From contig UCNE01000002.1 of NCBI GenBank assembly GCA_900473685.1, positions 124,001-188,000 on the forward strand: a DNA stretch of 64,000 nt. Reading direction: 5' to 3'. Below the pieces are notes generated by a model. It searched no databases, was not told the origin of the DNA, and saw only the letters and a list, made by a program, of their open reading frames with translations. Below, one piece after another: positions 26,376 to 36,914 of this stretch (its first letter is position 1; the number at the start of each line of letters is the position of its first letter). The DNA is from Hyphomicrobiales bacterium (GTDB taxonomy: Bacteria; Pseudomonadota; Alphaproteobacteria; Rhizobiales; Rhizobiaceae). The position numbers and the translations under genes were made by a program.

Positions 26376-26477
26376 ATCGTTCTTTTCTCTATCGGGTCTT
26401 GGGTCCTGTGGAGATGCGCCAAGTCTTAGCCTGGGGCCTGATTACCGGAAGAAGACGACAGTCAAAAGACCTAGCGT

Positions 26478-26723
26478 TTACGCCTGAACGGCAATCTCCG
26501 CTTCGGCCGCAGCCGCCAGAAACGCTTTTCGCGCATCCTCCGCCGGACGCTTGCCCTCGACGACCTCAGCGCAGATTTCGAGCGCCCGATCCAAAGCCGG
26601 CCCGTCTTCCAGCGGCCAGTCCTCGATCATCGCCCAGGATGCCTCCGTAGTATTGGAGATCGTCACGTATTTGTCCGGCCCTTCCAGGGCGAGCGTCACG
26701 CTTTTCGTCCAGGGTTTTTCCAT
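26478..26723 (-). CDS. DUF982 family protein
   Basis: This 81-residue protein fits the Rhizobiales-specific DUF982 family in size and pattern: an N-terminal strand pair (VTLALEGPDKYVTISNTTEASWAMIEDWP), then the helix ALDRALEICAEVVEGKRPAEDARKAFLAAAAEAEI. These short proteins occur in many copies in rhizobial genomes and have no established role. It stands alone, 98 bp downstream of the merR gene and on its strand, and 102 bp upstream of the 116-residue unknown gene. Confidence 0.75.
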   Translation of the reverse strand: MEKPWTKSVTLALEGPDKYVTISNTTEASWAMIEDWPLEDGPALDRALEICAEVVEGKRPAEDARKAFLAAAAEAEIAVQA

Positions 26724-26821
26724 TGTCTCGCCTTGCTCAGAATTCAGTCGGGGTTCGTATCATGAACGGCAGGACGGCACGAGAAGAAAGGCGAGAGCCT
26801 CTATTGCCCCCTCCTCCGGTC

Positions 26822-27355
26822 TCAACGCACCTGATCGAGCAGACGCTTGCATTCCAGCAAGTCGTAAAGGGCCTCCTGCAGCAGCGCCCGGTCCTCCTTG
26901 CCGACCGATCCCTTGCCAACCGAGATTTCCGGCGCCTCGTCATTGCCGCCGACGAAGGAAAAGAACCGGCGGCTGGCCGGTGCCTTGGCGCGGCCGACAA
27001 TCTGGTCTTCGTCGGGATTGCCAAGTTTCGGCTGGGCCGGTTCCTCGATATTGGCGGCAGCGAGCGCCTCGACGGTCGCCAGGTCACCGCTGGCTATGGC
27101 CGCGACGAACTTGTTGCCGTTCATCTTCAAGAGCTTCTGCACACCCTTGATCGTGTAGCCGTGATCGTAGAGCAGATGACGGATGCCCTTGAGCAGATCC
27201 ACATCTTCCGGCCGGTAATACCGCCGTCCGCCGCCGCGCTTCATCGGCTTGATCTGCAGGAAGCGCGTTTCCCAAAACCTCAGGACGTGCTGCGGCAGGT
27301 CGAGATCGTCGGCCACTTCACTGATGGTGCGAAATGCATCCGGGCTCTTGTCCAT
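26822..27355 (-). CDS. MerR-family transcriptional regulator
   Basis: This is a 177-residue regulator with an N-terminal MerR winged helix ([25 protein letters not shown], then [37 protein letters not shown]). The C-terminal part is not a known effector domain and lacks metal-binding cysteines, so it belongs to the uncharacterised MerR type that follows ihfA in many Alphaproteobacteria. I chose the ATG at 27355 because GGGG lies 6-10 bp before it; an ATG at 27367 is possible. It is the last gene of the DUF177-plsX-fabH-ihfA-merR series. Confidence 0.88.
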   Translation of the reverse strand: MDKSPDAFRTISEVADDLDLPQHVLRFWETRFLQIKPMKRGGGRRYYRPEDVDLLKGIRHLLYDHGYTIKGVQKLLKMNGNKFVAAIASGDLATVEALAAANIEEPAQPKLGNPDEDQIVGRAKAPASRRFFSFVGGNDEAPEISVGKGSVGKEDRALLQEALYDLLECKRLLDQVR

Positions 27356-27509
27356 GTCTTCCCCCATTCCGCGTCGAACATGCGCGGCATGCGCCACGCG
27401 ACTCTGGTCGCGGGTCTGTATCGCCGTGACTGCGAATGATTACACGAATCATGCGCATTTCAACGGCTTATGGACGTGTTTTCAACCATTTTAATGATGG
27501 AACGTGGAT

Positions 27510-27848
27510 TTAGGAGGCTGGCGATTGCGGTTTCAACTTGGCCTTGCGCTGCAGATGCGCCTTGAGCACGCGCTGCTTCAGCACGTTGGAGGCCTTGAAC
27601 GTCATGACGCGGCGAGGAGAAATCGGTACTTCCTCGCCGGTTTTCGGATTGCGGCCGATGCGTTCGTTCTTGTCGCGCACCTGAAACGTCGCGAAGGAAG
27701 AAAGCTTGACGCTTTCGCCGCGCACGATGGCATTACAGATTTCGTCAATCACGGTTTCGACCAGCTCGGCCGATTCCGTTCGGGAAAGACCGACCTTACG
27801 GAAAACCGATTCGGCCAGGTCTGCTCGTGTCACCGTTTTTCCGCTCAT
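27510..27848 (-). CDS. ihfA: Integration host factor alpha subunit
   Basis: This is a nucleoid protein of the HU/IHF family that bends DNA as a heterodimer with IHF-beta. The 112-residue product shows [31 protein letters not shown] and [30 protein letters not shown], where the arm carries the intercalating proline. A basic C-terminal extension ([12 protein letters not shown]) makes it longer than the E. coli subunit, as is common in Rhizobiales. It is 94 bp downstream of fabH on the same strand. Confidence 0.95.
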   Translation of the reverse strand: MSGKTVTRADLAESVFRKVGLSRTESAELVETVIDEICNAIVRGESVKLSSFATFQVRDKNERIGRNPKTGEEVPISPRRVMTFKASNVLKQRVLKAHLQRKAKLKPQSPAS

Positions 27849-27942
27849 CTTCCCCCACCGATTTTCTTAGATTATCGATTAGCCCGGAAAGAGTATTGCC
27901 CTTGTCCATTCCGGTCAAGCGTCTGCACCATATCACATTTTT

Positions 27943-28914
27943 TTACCAGCGCAGCAGCACGGAACCCCAGGTGAAGCCGCCGCCCATCGCCTCAAGCAGG
28001 ACGAGATCACCCTTTTTGATGCGTCCGTCGGACGCCGCGACATTCAGCGCCAGCGGAATGGAGGCGGCTGACGTATTGCCGTGAAGATCGACCGTAATCA
28101 CCACTTTCTCGAGCGGAATGCCGAGTTTCTTCGCCGAACCGTCGATGATCCGGCGGTTTGCCTGGTGCGGCACCAGCCAGTCGAGATCGTCGGCTGTCGT
28201 ACCTGTCGCTTCGAAAGCGGCCTCGATTACGTCCGTGATCATGCCGACCGCATGCTTGAAGACCTCGCGGCCCTCCATGCGCAGATGGCCGACCGTACCG
28301 GTGGTCGAAGGGCCACCGTCGACAAAGAGCTTTTCCTTGTGGGCACCGTCGGAGCGCAGCTGGGCCGTCAGGACGCCGCGATCGGCGGTGGTGCCTGAAC
28401 CTTCCTGGGCTTCCAGGATCAGTGCGCCGGCGCCGTCACCAAACAGAACGCAGGTCGTGCGGTCGTTCCAGTCGAGAATGCGCGAAAATGTTTCGGCACC
28501 GATGACGAGCACCCGCTTGGCGAGACCGCCGCGGATATAGGCGTCGGCGGTGGTGACGGCAAAGACGAAGCCGGAACAGACCGCCTGCAGGTCGAAGGCC
28601 GCACCATGATGCATGCCAAGCCGGTTCTGGATATTGACGGCGGTGGCCGGAAAGGTGTTGTCGGGCGTCGAGGTCGCAACGATGATCACGTCGATATCGG
28701 CCGGGGTCAGGCCGGCATTGGCAAGTGCGGCGCGCGCAGCTCCCTCACCAAGCGACGCAGTGGTTTCCCCCTCGCCTGCGATGTAGCGCTGGCGGATGCC
28801 GGTCCGCTGCACGATCCATTCGTCGGACGTGTCGACCTTCTCTTCGATTTCGCGATTGGTCATCACCCGTTTCGGCAGAGACGCCCCGAAACCGCGAACC
28901 ACAGAACGGATCAT
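27943..28914 (-). CDS. fabH: Beta-ketoacyl-ACP synthase III
   Basis: FabH starts fatty-acid synthesis by condensing acetyl-CoA with malonyl-ACP. The 323-residue product has the intact triad: Cys in [11 protein letters not shown], His in [10 protein letters not shown] and Asn in [13 protein letters not shown]. It also has [16 protein letters not shown] near the start. The ATG at 28914 is 5 bp after the plsX stop; a TTG three codons earlier is less likely. The plsX-fabH pair links phospholipid and fatty-acid initiation and is conserved across Proteobacteria. Confidence 0.97.
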   Translation of the reverse strand: MIRSVVRGFGASLPKRVMTNREIEEKVDTSDEWIVQRTGIRQRYIAGEGETTASLGEGAARAALANAGLTPADIDVIIVATSTPDNTFPATAVNIQNRLGMHHGAAFDLQAVCSGFVFAVTTADAYIRGGLAKRVLVIGAETFSRILDWNDRTTCVLFGDGAGALILEAQEGSGTTADRGVLTAQLRSDGAHKEKLFVDGGPSTTGTVGHLRMEGREVFKHAVGMITDVIEAAFEATGTTADDLDWLVPHQANRRIIDGSAKKLGIPLEKVVITVDLHGNTSAASIPLALNVAASDGRIKKGDLVLLEAMGGGFTWGSVLLRW

Positions 28915-28919
28915 GCTTT

Positions 28920-29978
28920 TCAAACCTCGTCTGCCAAGCCGGTCGCTGCACCTTCGGAAGGGCGCGAGGCATGGTATTTTTTCAAATCGTTTTCGATCTT
29001 GGCCTTCAGGCCGTTGCGGACCATGTCGTAGCCGACATCGATGGCGGCTGCGAAACCTTCCGCGTCGGTTCCTCCATGGCTCTTGATCACGACACCATTA
29101 AGGCCGAGGAAGACGCCGCCATTCACCTTTCGCGGATCCATCTTCTCGCGGACACGATCGAAGGCGCCCTTTGCAAAGATATAGCCGATCTTGGCCAGCA
29201 GCGTGCGCGACATCGCCGCGCGTAGATATTCGGCGATCTGGCGGGCGGTACCTTCGGCAGCCTTCAACGCGATATTGCCGGAAAAACCTTCGGTCACCAC
29301 AACGTCGACGGTGCCGCGGCCGATATCATCGCCCTCGACGAAGCCGAAATAATCGATGCTGTCGATGCCGGCCTCGCGCAACAGGCGTCCGGCTTCCTTG
29401 ACCTGTTCCTGGCCCTTGATTTCCTCGACGCCGACATTGAGCAGGCCCAGTGTCGGGCGCTCGACCTCGAACAGTGCGCGCGCCATGGCGCCGCCCATCA
29501 GCGCGAAATCCATCAACTGCTGCGCATCTGCGCCGATCGTCGCGCCGACATCGAGCACGATGCTCTCACCCTTGAGGGTCGGCCAGATGGCTGCGATCGC
29601 CGGGCGCTGGATCTCGGCCATCATCCGCAGACAGAACACCGACATCGCCATCAGCGCGCCGGTATTGCCGGCGGAGACCACCACATCGGCCTCCCCCTTG
29701 TTGACGGCCTCGATCGCCTGCCACATGCTGGCCTTGCCGCGGCCGCGTCTAAGCGCCTGGCTCGGCTTCTCGTCCATGGCAATCGCCAGTTCGGACGCAT
29801 GAAATGTGCTGTTGGCCTTCAGCTTCGGATATTTTTCCAAGAGAGGGACACATTGGTCTTCAAGCCCGTACAGCGCGAAACGGATATCGGGATGCCGTTC
29901 AAGCGCCTTGGCGGCGCCGGGAATGACGACCTGCGGACCGAAGTCGCCGCCCATCACATCAAGAGAAATTCTGACCAC
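28920..29978 (-). CDS. plsX: Phosphate acyltransferase PlsX
   Basis: PlsX makes acyl-phosphate from acyl-ACP for the first acylation of glycerol-3-phosphate. The product of 352 residues starts [22 protein letters not shown], and includes [37 protein letters not shown] and [17 protein letters not shown], all family signatures. I take the GTG at 29978 as start because AAGG lies 5 bp upstream and similarity begins there; the frame's upstream ATG at 30053 would add 25 unrelated residues. Confidence 0.95.
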   Translation of the reverse strand: MVRISLDVMGGDFGPQVVIPGAAKALERHPDIRFALYGLEDQCVPLLEKYPKLKANSTFHASELAIAMDEKPSQALRRGRGKASMWQAIEAVNKGEADVVVSAGNTGALMAMSVFCLRMMAEIQRPAIAAIWPTLKGESIVLDVGATIGADAQQLMDFALMGGAMARALFEVERPTLGLLNVGVEEIKGQEQVKEAGRLLREAGIDSIDYFGFVEGDDIGRGTVDVVVTEGFSGNIALKAAEGTARQIAEYLRAAMSRTLLAKIGYIFAKGAFDRVREKMDPRKVNGGVFLGLNGVVIKSHGGTDAEGFAAAIDVGYDMVRNGLKAKIENDLKKYHASRPSEGAATGLADEV

Positions 29979-30184
29979 GCGTGCCTTATCCTTTATTCCT
30001 GCCACACTGCATGTTTCGTCCCGGCGCAAGCAGTCTGAGCGATGGAGACACACGTGTTTTCATAACATTTGAGACGTAACGGCCCCACGCACTCGGGGCA
30101 AAACGGCCCAACGGGCTGGATTTCGGCCAAAATACCGTTTTTCGCTGGTGTGACAACAGAATTGTGCCACACGCCGCCGTTCAC

Positions 30185-30736
30185 TCAGTCCTTTTTCCAA
30201 TCCTTGAGAGCAGCGAACGGATTGGGGCGGACATCATCTTTTTCGCTGCTTTCGATCCGCTCGCCGAAGCTTGCCCCGGCTTTGCGCGGATAGGGATCGA
30301 TGGCGAGTGCCGCATGCTCGGTAACGGCAACGCCGACATCGATGGTATCGCCGGTAAACATGTCGGGAAGATCGGGGCCTTCCGGATCGAGAATCATCTC
30401 GCCGCTATCGTTGGCAGCGATCCGCGCCAGCCGGGAACCCTCCGGCACGAAGATCGCCTCGACGGGCTCATCGATCAACGCTTCCACCGGCTCGAGCGTC
30501 ACGACGCAGGCCTGGACGATCTTTGCCTGGACACGGCCCTTGACCTTGACGCCATCCTTTTTCCACCGGGCGATCTGAAGCTCGGCTGCCAGCGACTGAA
30601 CCTCCAGCACGCCCCAAAGGGCCTGCAGCGCCTTCAACTCGGCGCCGTTCGCCTCAAGGCGCACCGTCACCGCATTGGCGGAAATATTGCCGACCTTGAC
30701 CGGGTAGGAAAATGCAGGCTTTTCATCATGGTTCAT
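30185..30736 (-). CDS. DUF177 (YceD-like) protein
   Basis: This is a 183-residue acidic cytoplasmic protein of the DUF177 family, which in many bacteria lies next to rpmF and plsX and is thought to matter for 23S rRNA or L32 metabolism. The family pattern is visible: ALWGVLEVQSLAAELQIARWKKDGVKVKGRVQAKIVQACVVTLEPVEALIDEPVEAIFVP. The C-terminus ends RPNPFAALKDWKKD. The start at 30736 (MNHDEKPAF) follows GGACC-type spacing. No rpmF is present here; plsX follows after 206 bp. Confidence 0.85.
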   Translation of the reverse strand: MNHDEKPAFSYPVKVGNISANAVTVRLEANGAELKALQALWGVLEVQSLAAELQIARWKKDGVKVKGRVQAKIVQACVVTLEPVEALIDEPVEAIFVPEGSRLARIAANDSGEMILDPEGPDLPDMFTGDTIDVGVAVTEHAALAIDPYPRKAGASFGERIESSEKDDVRPNPFAALKDWKKD

Positions 30737-30823
30737 TGTCTGGTCCTTTCGGGCGGGAATACCGCCCAAGATAGTGCTGCCGGCCATTATACGGCGCTGC
30801 CCCCGCGTCGTCTTGGACGCATA

Positions 30824-31363
30824 TCAGGCGGCGGCCTGAGGCAGGTCGATCCGGCCGGTTTCTACGACATCCTCTGTCTCCAGCGCAAGCTGGGCTTCGG
30901 CGGCCAGCAGATAGTCGGCAAGCCCGAGCATCGACAGCGTCTGATCATCCGTCTGCGGATGGAAATTGCGCTTCAGCGCGGCGGCCAGTTCATCCCGATC
31001 CCCACGCTCGAGGGCGGCTGCATAACTCTCAAGCCGGCCGTAGAACATTGAGGCAAACTTCTTCATGCGCTTGGGCACCCCGACATCACCGACGCCGAGT
31101 TCGCGGATCGAATGATCGACGTCCTCGAAGAACGCATCGATGATCTCCTGGGCGATCTCCTGGCCGGCGCGCTCAGAACTGCGGGTGCGGCGGAAATACA
31201 GGATCAGCGATGCCGACAACATCTCGAAGCGGCCCATCACCGTGTCCGGCACGTCAAGGTCGGTATAAAGATACGGGCGCCGGGCGGCGGCGGTCAAAAG
31301 CGCGTATTGGCGCTTAACAATGGCCACATTGCCGTTTTTTTTGCCGAACAGTCCGAATATCAT
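30824..31363 (-). CDS. Ubiquinol-cytochrome c chaperone family protein
   Basis: This 179-residue protein resembles the CBP3/UQCC1 domain, which helps assemble cytochrome b of complex III. Family features are YALLTAAARRPYLYTDLDVPDTVMGRFEMLSASLILYFRR, then DAFFEDVDHSIRELGVGDVGVPKRMKKFASMFYGRL. It is soluble or membrane-peripheral. The start is taken at 31363 (MIFGLFGKK); a tandem ATG one codon earlier is equivalent. It is divergent from bamE and lies upstream of DUF177-plsX on the same strand. Confidence 0.85.
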   Translation of the reverse strand: MIFGLFGKKNGNVAIVKRQYALLTAAARRPYLYTDLDVPDTVMGRFEMLSASLILYFRRTRSSERAGQEIAQEIIDAFFEDVDHSIRELGVGDVGVPKRMKKFASMFYGRLESYAAALERGDRDELAAALKRNFHPQTDDQTLSMLGLADYLLAAEAQLALETEDVVETGRIDLPQAAA

Positions 31364-31527
31364 CATAAAGCCCAAGTTTGCCTGCTTCAAAATGCACAGG
31401 CCTGCGCATCCTGTTATTGCATGATTGCGGAAGCTGGTTTACCGAAGCAGGCACGAAATGCAATGGCGCATCTGCCAGCGTTACCTTGGGGGAGATGTCG
31501 TTGACGAAACGGTATTTCAGGTCAGAC

Positions 31528-32019
31528 ATGAAATTTCTGAATAACGTCGCTTTTACATTGGCAATTTGCGTAACTACCCTTACCGGCTGCAAAACAGCCG
31601 AAGTGCTGAACACCAGCCAGACAATCAATCAGGGCTATGTTGTCGATCAGGAAACGCTGGCGCTTGCGCCGGTCGGCTCCAGCCGCGAGCAGGTGCTGCT
31701 GTCGCTCGGAACACCGTCGACGACTGCAACCTTCGACAATGAAGTGTTCTACTACATTTCCCAGAAGCGCCAGCGCCCGGTCGCCTTCATGAAGCCGAAG
31801 CTGGTCGATCAAAGCGTTCTGGCCGTCTATTTCGACAAGGACGGCGTCGTCTCGCAGCTGGCGCACTACACCATGCAGGACGGCAAGGTCTTCGACACGA
31901 TTTCCCGCACCACGCCGACAGGCGGCAAGGAAATGACCTTCCTCGGCCAGCTGCTCTCCGGCAACGGTATCGGCAAGAGCATGGCGAAGTCGGTCCTGGG
32001 CAACGCCAACAACCGGTAA
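31528..32019 (+). CDS. bamE: Outer membrane protein assembly factor BamE
   Basis: BamE is a small lipoprotein of the beta-barrel assembly machine in the outer membrane. The 163-residue product has a lipobox TLTGC (Cys-20), then the SmpA/OmlA fold (GSSREQVLLSLGTPSTTATFDNEVFYYISQKRQRPVAF) and a C-terminal glycine-rich end. I use the ATG at 31528, which gives a normal-length signal peptide; an ATG at 31495 would add 11 residues. A strong terminator follows. It is divergent from the cytochrome assembly gene. Confidence 0.9.
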   Translation: MKFLNNVAFTLAICVTTLTGCKTAEVLNTSQTINQGYVVDQETLALAPVGSSREQVLLSLGTPSTTATFDNEVFYYISQKRQRPVAFMKPKLVDQSVLAVYFDKDGVVSQLAHYTMQDGKVFDTISRTTPTGGKEMTFLGQLLSGNGIGKSMAKSVLGNANNR

Positions 32020-32057
32020 CCGGCAGCGCAGCCAGACGCGTTTGCGAACGTCAAATG

Positions 32058-32094
32058 AAAACCCGCCGGAGAGATGTTCCGGCGGGTTTTTCAT
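32058..32094 (+). terminator. Intrinsic terminator of bamE
   Basis: A 13-bp perfect stem (AAAACCCGCCGGA / TCCGGCGGGTTTT, 32058-32070 and 32078-32090) has a 7-nt loop and the T-run at the base of its 3' arm. It stands 38 bp after the bamE stop and is nearly symmetrical, so it could also act on the other strand. Confidence 0.9.
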
Positions 32095-32151
32095 TGTCTA
32101 TGGTCTTTTACCCGCAACGCCTGGCGCCGCTGCGGGCCGGGTCTCAAGCCA

Positions 32152-34290
32152 CTATCCAGCAAGAACGGCTAGAAGCAGAAGCGCGACGATGTTGGTGATC
32201 TTGATCGCCGGGTTGACGGCGGGACCAGCGGTATCCTTGTAGGGATCGCCAACCGTATCGCCTGTCACGGAGGCCTTGTGGGCTTCCGATCCCTTCAGGT
32301 GGCGGGTGCCGTCCTTGTCGACGAAGCCGTCTTCAAAGCTCTTCTTGGCATTGTCCCAGGCACCACCGCCCGAAGTCATCGAGATGGCGACGAAGATGCC
32401 GTTGACGATGACGCCGAGAAGCGAGGCACCGAGGGCCGCAAAGGCCGACGCCTTGGAGCCGGAGATCAAAAGCACGCCGAAATAGACGACGACCGGCGCC
32501 AGCACCGGCAACAGCGACGGCACGATCATCTCGCGGATCGCCGCCTTGGTCAGCATGTCGACCGCACGGCCATAATCCGGCCGGTCGGTTCCGGCCATGA
32601 TGCCCGGCTTTTCGCGGAACTGGCGGCGAACTTCCTCCACCACAGCGCCCGCCGCACGGCCAACGGCCGTCATGGCGATACCGCCGAACAGGTAGGGGAT
32701 AAGACCGCCGAAGATCAGCCCTGCGACGACGTAGGGGTTGGAGAGATCGAACGAGATCGTTCCGACATCGGCGAAGTATGGATACTTGTCGCCATTGGCG
32801 GCAAAGTATTTCAGGTCATTCGAGTAGGCCGCGAACAGAACCAGGGCGCCGAGACCGGCCGAGCCGATCGCATAGCCCTTGGTGACGGCCTTGGTCGTGT
32901 TACCGACCGCGTCGAGCGCGTCTGTCGACTTGCGGACTTCCGGCGGAAGCCCAGCCATTTCGGCAATACCGCCGGCATTGTCGGTGACCGGACCGAAGGC
33001 ATCGAGCGCGACGATCATACCGGCAATGCCGAGCATGGCGGTGACGGCGATGCCGGTGCCAAACAGGCCCGCCAGCTGGTAGGTGGCCACAATGCCGCCG
33101 ACGATGACGATGGCCGGAAGTGCGGTGGATTCCAGCGACACGGCAAGCCCCTGGATGACGTTGGTGCCGTGGCCGCTAACGGAGGCCTGGGCAATCGAAT
33201 TGACCGGCCGCTTGTTGGTGCCGGTATAGTATTCGGTGATGACAACGATCAGTGCGGTGACGACGAGGCCGAGAATACCGCAGATGAACAGGTTGGTGCC
33301 GGTAATGTCCTTGCCGGCGACAGTGCCGATTGAGCCCCAGCCGATGGTCAGCGAGGTGGCGGCACCGAGGCCGATGATCGACAGCAGGCCGGTGACGATC
33401 AGGCCCTTGTAGAGCGCGCCCATGATCGAGCCGTTGGAGCCAAGCTTGACGAAGAAGGCGCCGATGATCGAGGTGATGATGCAGGCGCCGCAAATGGCCA
33501 GCGGATAGGACATGACCAGGCTCAGATTGGCACCACCGGCAAAGAAGATTGCGGCCAGAACCATGGTGGCGACGATCGAGACGGCATAGGTCTCGAACAG
33601 GTCGGCGGCCATGCCGGCGCAATCGCCGACATTGTCGCCGACATTATCGGCGATGGTGGCCGGATTGCGTGGATCGTCTTCCGGAATTCCGGCCTCGACC
33701 TTGCCGACGAGATCGCCGCCGACGTCTGCACCCTTGGTGAAGATGCCGCCGCCGAGACGGGCAAAGATCGAAATCAGCGAGGCACCGAAGCCGAGCGATA
33801 CAAGCGCATCGATGACCTCACGCGAGCCTTCGGCAAGCCCAAAACCAGCCGTCAGGATAAGGTAGTAGATGGTGACGCCGAGCAATGCCAGGCCTGCGAC
33901 CAGCATGCCGGTGATCGCGCCGGACTTGAAGGCGATATCGAGACCTGCAGCAAGACTGACGGAGGATGCCTGCGCCGTGCGCACATTGGCGCGGACCGAA
34001 ACGTGCATGCCGATGAAACCGGCCACACCCGACAAAACCGCGCCGATCAGGAAGCCGATGGCGGCTGTCACGGAGAGAAGAATCCAGGCACCGGCAAAGA
34101 CGACGGCACCGACAATGGCAATGGTCATATATTGACGTGTGAGATAGGCCTGCGCCCCCTCGCGTATGAAGCCTGCAATCTCTTGCATGCGGGCATTGCC
34201 CTGATCGGCAGACAGCACCGATTGCGTTGCCCAGATGGCATAGACCACCGAAAGCAACCCGCATGCGATAACGCCCAGAAGTATGGTCAT
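32152..34290 (-). CDS. hppA: Membrane proton-translocating inorganic pyrophosphatase, K+-independent type
   Basis: This integral membrane protein of 712 residues and about 16 helices couples pyrophosphate hydrolysis to H+ export. The pyrophosphate site is intact: [50 protein letters not shown] region and the late DNAGGIAEM and [24 protein letters not shown]. The lysine of GNTTKA marks the K+-independent subclass, since K+-dependent enzymes have alanine there. A second half of the catalytic motif reads [14 protein letters not shown]. It is convergent with bamE and stands alone on its strand. Confidence 0.96.
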   Translation of the reverse strand: MTILLGVIACGLLSVVYAIWATQSVLSADQGNARMQEIAGFIREGAQAYLTRQYMTIAIVGAVVFAGAWILLSVTAAIGFLIGAVLSGVAGFIGMHVSVRANVRTAQASSVSLAAGLDIAFKSGAITGMLVAGLALLGVTIYYLILTAGFGLAEGSREVIDALVSLGFGASLISIFARLGGGIFTKGADVGGDLVGKVEAGIPEDDPRNPATIADNVGDNVGDCAGMAADLFETYAVSIVATMVLAAIFFAGGANLSLVMSYPLAICGACIITSIIGAFFVKLGSNGSIMGALYKGLIVTGLLSIIGLGAATSLTIGWGSIGTVAGKDITGTNLFICGILGLVVTALIVVITEYYTGTNKRPVNSIAQASVSGHGTNVIQGLAVSLESTALPAIVIVGGIVATYQLAGLFGTGIAVTAMLGIAGMIVALDAFGPVTDNAGGIAEMAGLPPEVRKSTDALDAVGNTTKAVTKGYAIGSAGLGALVLFAAYSNDLKYFAANGDKYPYFADVGTISFDLSNPYVVAGLIFGGLIPYLFGGIAMTAVGRAAGAVVEEVRRQFREKPGIMAGTDRPDYGRAVDMLTKAAIREMIVPSLLPVLAPVVVYFGVLLISGSKASAFAALGASLLGVIVNGIFVAISMTSGGGAWDNAKKSFEDGFVDKDGTRHLKGSEAHKASVTGDTVGDPYKDTAGPAVNPAIKITNIVALLLLAVLAG

Positions 34291-34509
34291 TTCGCAATTT
34301 CCTCCATTTAGCCTGCGGGCTCACTCCGTTCCGCCGGCCCCCAAAAAGCGCAGCAGGCCAAGCCTCCTCTTCAAGCATGGCCCGCATACGTGGCTGCAGA
34401 GTGCTGTGGCGAATCGGGATCGTCAAGCCGCGAAAACCGGAAAAACCCACGTTTTTCGGTATGTTGGCGGCGACTTACAGGGAGGGAATACCACTTTCGG
34501 GGGGAAATC

Positions 34510-35745
34510 TCAGGCCGTGCGCCGCCTTTCGGCGACAAACAGCGAAACGAGCAGCAAAAGGCAGAATGCCGTTACCGGCCAGACGGCGGCGCTCAGCATG
34601 TCCCAACCATAGGCCGTCAGCACCTTGCCGGACCCGAAGGAGGCAAGCGCCACGGCGCTGAACAGGATGATATCGTGAAAACCCTGCACCTTGTCGGCTT
34701 CCTGCGGCCGGTAGCTGGAGGCGACAATCGCGGTCGAACCGATGAAGCCAAAATTCCACCCGGCGCCCAGCAGGATCAGCGCGCCCCAGAAATTCCACAG
34801 CGCAATTCCGGCATGCGCCACCAGTGCACACAGCATCAGGATGACCAGGCCGCAGGCAACCACTCTTTCTGCCCCATAGCGGCTGACCAGCATGCCGGTA
34901 AAGAAACTCGGGGCAAACATCGCCAGTACGTGCCACTGGATGCCGAGCGTGGCCAGATCCTGCGAAAAACCGCAGCCGACGACCATGGCGATCGGCGCAC
35001 CGGTCATCATGAAGGTCATCAGCGCATACGTGGAAATGCCGCAGACCATGCCGGTGAGAAAACGCTGGTTGAGCACGATCTCGCGCAACGGCCGGACGGG
35101 GCCGATAGGGGCAGCACCGGAAACAGGACGCAGGTCCGGCAGCCGCAGGAGCGCCAGGATGGCAATGGCCGCGAGACAGGTCGGAACCAGCGCGATGAAG
35201 GCACCGGCAAAAAACACCGGCGCCAGCGCATCCTTGGTCAGGATGACCAGCTGCGGCCCGAGCACTGCGGACACCATGCCGCCCGCCAGAATCCAGGAAA
35301 TCGCCCTTGGCTTGTAGAACCGGGGGGACGCATCGGCGGCAGCGAACCGCAACTTTTGGGTAAAGCCGCCGGACACACCGGACACACACAGGCCCAGCGC
35401 AAAAAGCCAGAAATCGTTCAGAAACAGCGCGTAAGCGGCAAGGATACCGCCACCTGCGCCCAGAAGCGCGCCAACCATGAAGGCGGCCTTGCGGCCGAGA
35501 AACCGGGACATGGCGGCGACGCATATCGCGCCGAGCGCGACGCCGACGTTGAAACCGGTCAGCGGCGCGGTTGCCAGCGACTTGTCGTCGCCGAGCAGCT
35601 GATAGCCGGCGACGCCGCCGACGGAAAAGACGATCGGGCCGATGGTGCCGAGAATAGCCTGAGCCGCGGTCAGCAGATAGACATTGCGGCGGGCGCCGCG
35701 CAGTTCATGATCCATGCCCTGCCCCTCGCCTGCCTGCCCTGTCAT
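34510..35745 (-). CDS. MFS transporter
   Basis: This is a major facilitator of 411 residues with twelve hydrophobic segments. The first half has a loop after helix 2 (SRFLGRKAAFMVGALLGAGGG) matching the MFS motif A, and the second half repeats it weakly (SRYGAERVVACGL). The substrate is unknown. The ATG at 35745 is chosen because TAAGG lies about 8 bp upstream. It begins 9 bp after the nusB stop on the same strand, so it is probably read from the ribH-nusB transcript. Confidence 0.85.
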   Translation of the reverse strand: MTGQAGEGQGMDHELRGARRNVYLLTAAQAILGTIGPIVFSVGGVAGYQLLGDDKSLATAPLTGFNVGVALGAICVAAMSRFLGRKAAFMVGALLGAGGGILAAYALFLNDFWLFALGLCVSGVSGGFTQKLRFAAADASPRFYKPRAISWILAGGMVSAVLGPQLVILTKDALAPVFFAGAFIALVPTCLAAIAILALLRLPDLRPVSGAAPIGPVRPLREIVLNQRFLTGMVCGISTYALMTFMMTGAPIAMVVGCGFSQDLATLGIQWHVLAMFAPSFFTGMLVSRYGAERVVACGLVILMLCALVAHAGIALWNFWGALILLGAGWNFGFIGSTAIVASSYRPQEADKVQGFHDIILFSAVALASFGSGKVLTAYGWDMLSAAVWPVTAFCLLLLVSLFVAERRRTA

Positions 35746-35754
35746 TGCACGACC

Positions 35755-36249
35755 TTACTTCTTGACGTCGGTTCTGATCGTGCGGGCGATGCGGTCGAGC
35801 ACGGCATTGACGAGCTTGGGCTCGTCCTCTTCGAAGAACGCCTTGGCGATCTCGACATATTCGGTGACGATAACAGCCACCGGAACATCCTTGCGTTCGC
35901 GCAGTTCGAATGTACCGGCACGCAGGATGGCGCGAACGGTCGAATCGAGACGCGACAGTGCCCAGTCGTCCTGCAGAGCCGTGCCGATCAGTGGATCAAG
36001 CAGGCGCTGGTCGCGCACGACACCGGCAACGATCGAGCGAAACCAGGAGGCATCCGCCTTCAGATAGGTATCGCCATCGATTTCCTGGCCAAGCCGATGG
36101 GCTTCGTATTCGGCGACGATCTCGAGCACGCCGGTACCGCCGACATCCATCTGGTACAGCGCCTGGACGGCCGCAAGACGGGCCGCACCGCGCTGGTTTG
36201 CCTGCTTGATCGGCTGGTCGGCCGGAGGGTTGGTCGGTGTGTCGCTCAC
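35755..36249 (-). CDS. nusB: Transcription antitermination factor NusB
   Basis: NusB binds S10 and boxA RNA in antitermination complexes, mainly for rRNA transcription. The all-helical 164-residue product shows [58 protein letters not shown] and [33 protein letters not shown]. It starts with a GTG at 36249 that overlaps the ribH stop by four bases (GTGA), giving coupling. ribH-nusB is a conserved pair. Confidence 0.95.
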   Translation of the reverse strand: MSDTPTNPPADQPIKQANQRGAARLAAVQALYQMDVGGTGVLEIVAEYEAHRLGQEIDGDTYLKADASWFRSIVAGVVRDQRLLDPLIGTALQDDWALSRLDSTVRAILRAGTFELRERKDVPVAVIVTEYVEIAKAFFEEDEPKLVNAVLDRIARTIRTDVKK

Positions 36250-36707
36250 TGTTCGCCGCCCAGCTTGATCTTCAGGTCGATCATGGTCAGCGCCGCACGG
36301 GCAGCAAAGCCGCCCTTGTCGCCTTCGGATTTCTTCGCCCGGGCCCAGGCCTGTGCGTCGTTCTCGACGGTCAGGATGCCGTTGCCGATGGCAAGGCTTT
36401 CGCTGACGGCAAGATCCATCAGGGCGCGCGAGGATTCGTTCGAGACGATGTCGAAATGGTAGGTCTCGCCACGGATGACCATGCCGAGCGCGACGAAACC
36501 GTCATACTCGGTGCCGCCATTGTCGATGCCGTCGAGGGCCATGGCGATCGCGGCTGGAATTTCCAGCGCGCCGGGAACGGTCACGACATCATAGGTCGCG
36601 CCGGCATCCTTGAGCGCCGAGGTGGCGCCATCCAGCAAAGCGTCGGCCATATCATCATAGAAACGCGCTTCCACAATGAGGATATGTGGTTTTTCGGTAT
36701 CGGACAT
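36246..36707 (-). CDS. ribH: 6,7-dimethyl-8-ribityllumazine synthase
   Basis: RibH joins 5-amino-6-ribitylaminouracil and dihydroxybutanone phosphate in the penultimate step of riboflavin synthesis. The 153-residue subunit carries [62 protein letters not shown] and [15 protein letters not shown], with the catalytic histidine in ETYHFD. AGGTGA precedes the ATG. In this genome the riboflavin genes are split: ribE and ribD lie 3.3 kb away behind three plus-strand genes. Confidence 0.96.
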   Translation of the reverse strand: MSDTEKPHILIVEARFYDDMADALLDGATSALKDAGATYDVVTVPGALEIPAAIAMALDGIDNGGTEYDGFVALGMVIRGETYHFDIVSNESSRALMDLAVSESLAIGNGILTVENDAQAWARAKKSEGDKGGFAARAALTMIDLKIKLGGEQ

Positions 36708-36914
36708 TTGTCACCTGTCTGAAATTGGGGGCCGGACATCTCCAGCGCAGGCGGCGGTCAAACCATGCCGGAGCCCGGTTGGCAAGCAATTTTCGCTGCC
36801 TGGGCTGATTTGGCAAGCCCGTGGCAAGCTATTGTAATCGAAAACGCTGAAATTGCCGCCGTCTTTTCAATCCGATGGCGGTTCTGTACAAGTTTGCCCG
36901 GAGTGGAGAAAAAC

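Noticed and set aside
29979-30184. rpmF between DUF177 and plsX
   Set aside because: The gap is only 206 bp and contains no frame with L32 features. In Alphaproteobacteria rpmF is often elsewhere.
34390-36462. 690-codon plus-strand open frame opposite the MFS and nusB genes
   Set aside because: It is an antisense frame across unrelated minus-strand genes, with repetitive Gln/Arg/Gly/His composition.
36708-36914. FMN riboswitch before ribH
   Set aside because: The gap lacks the conserved RFN core. Short TTGGCAAGC-like repeats are present but form no convincing structure.
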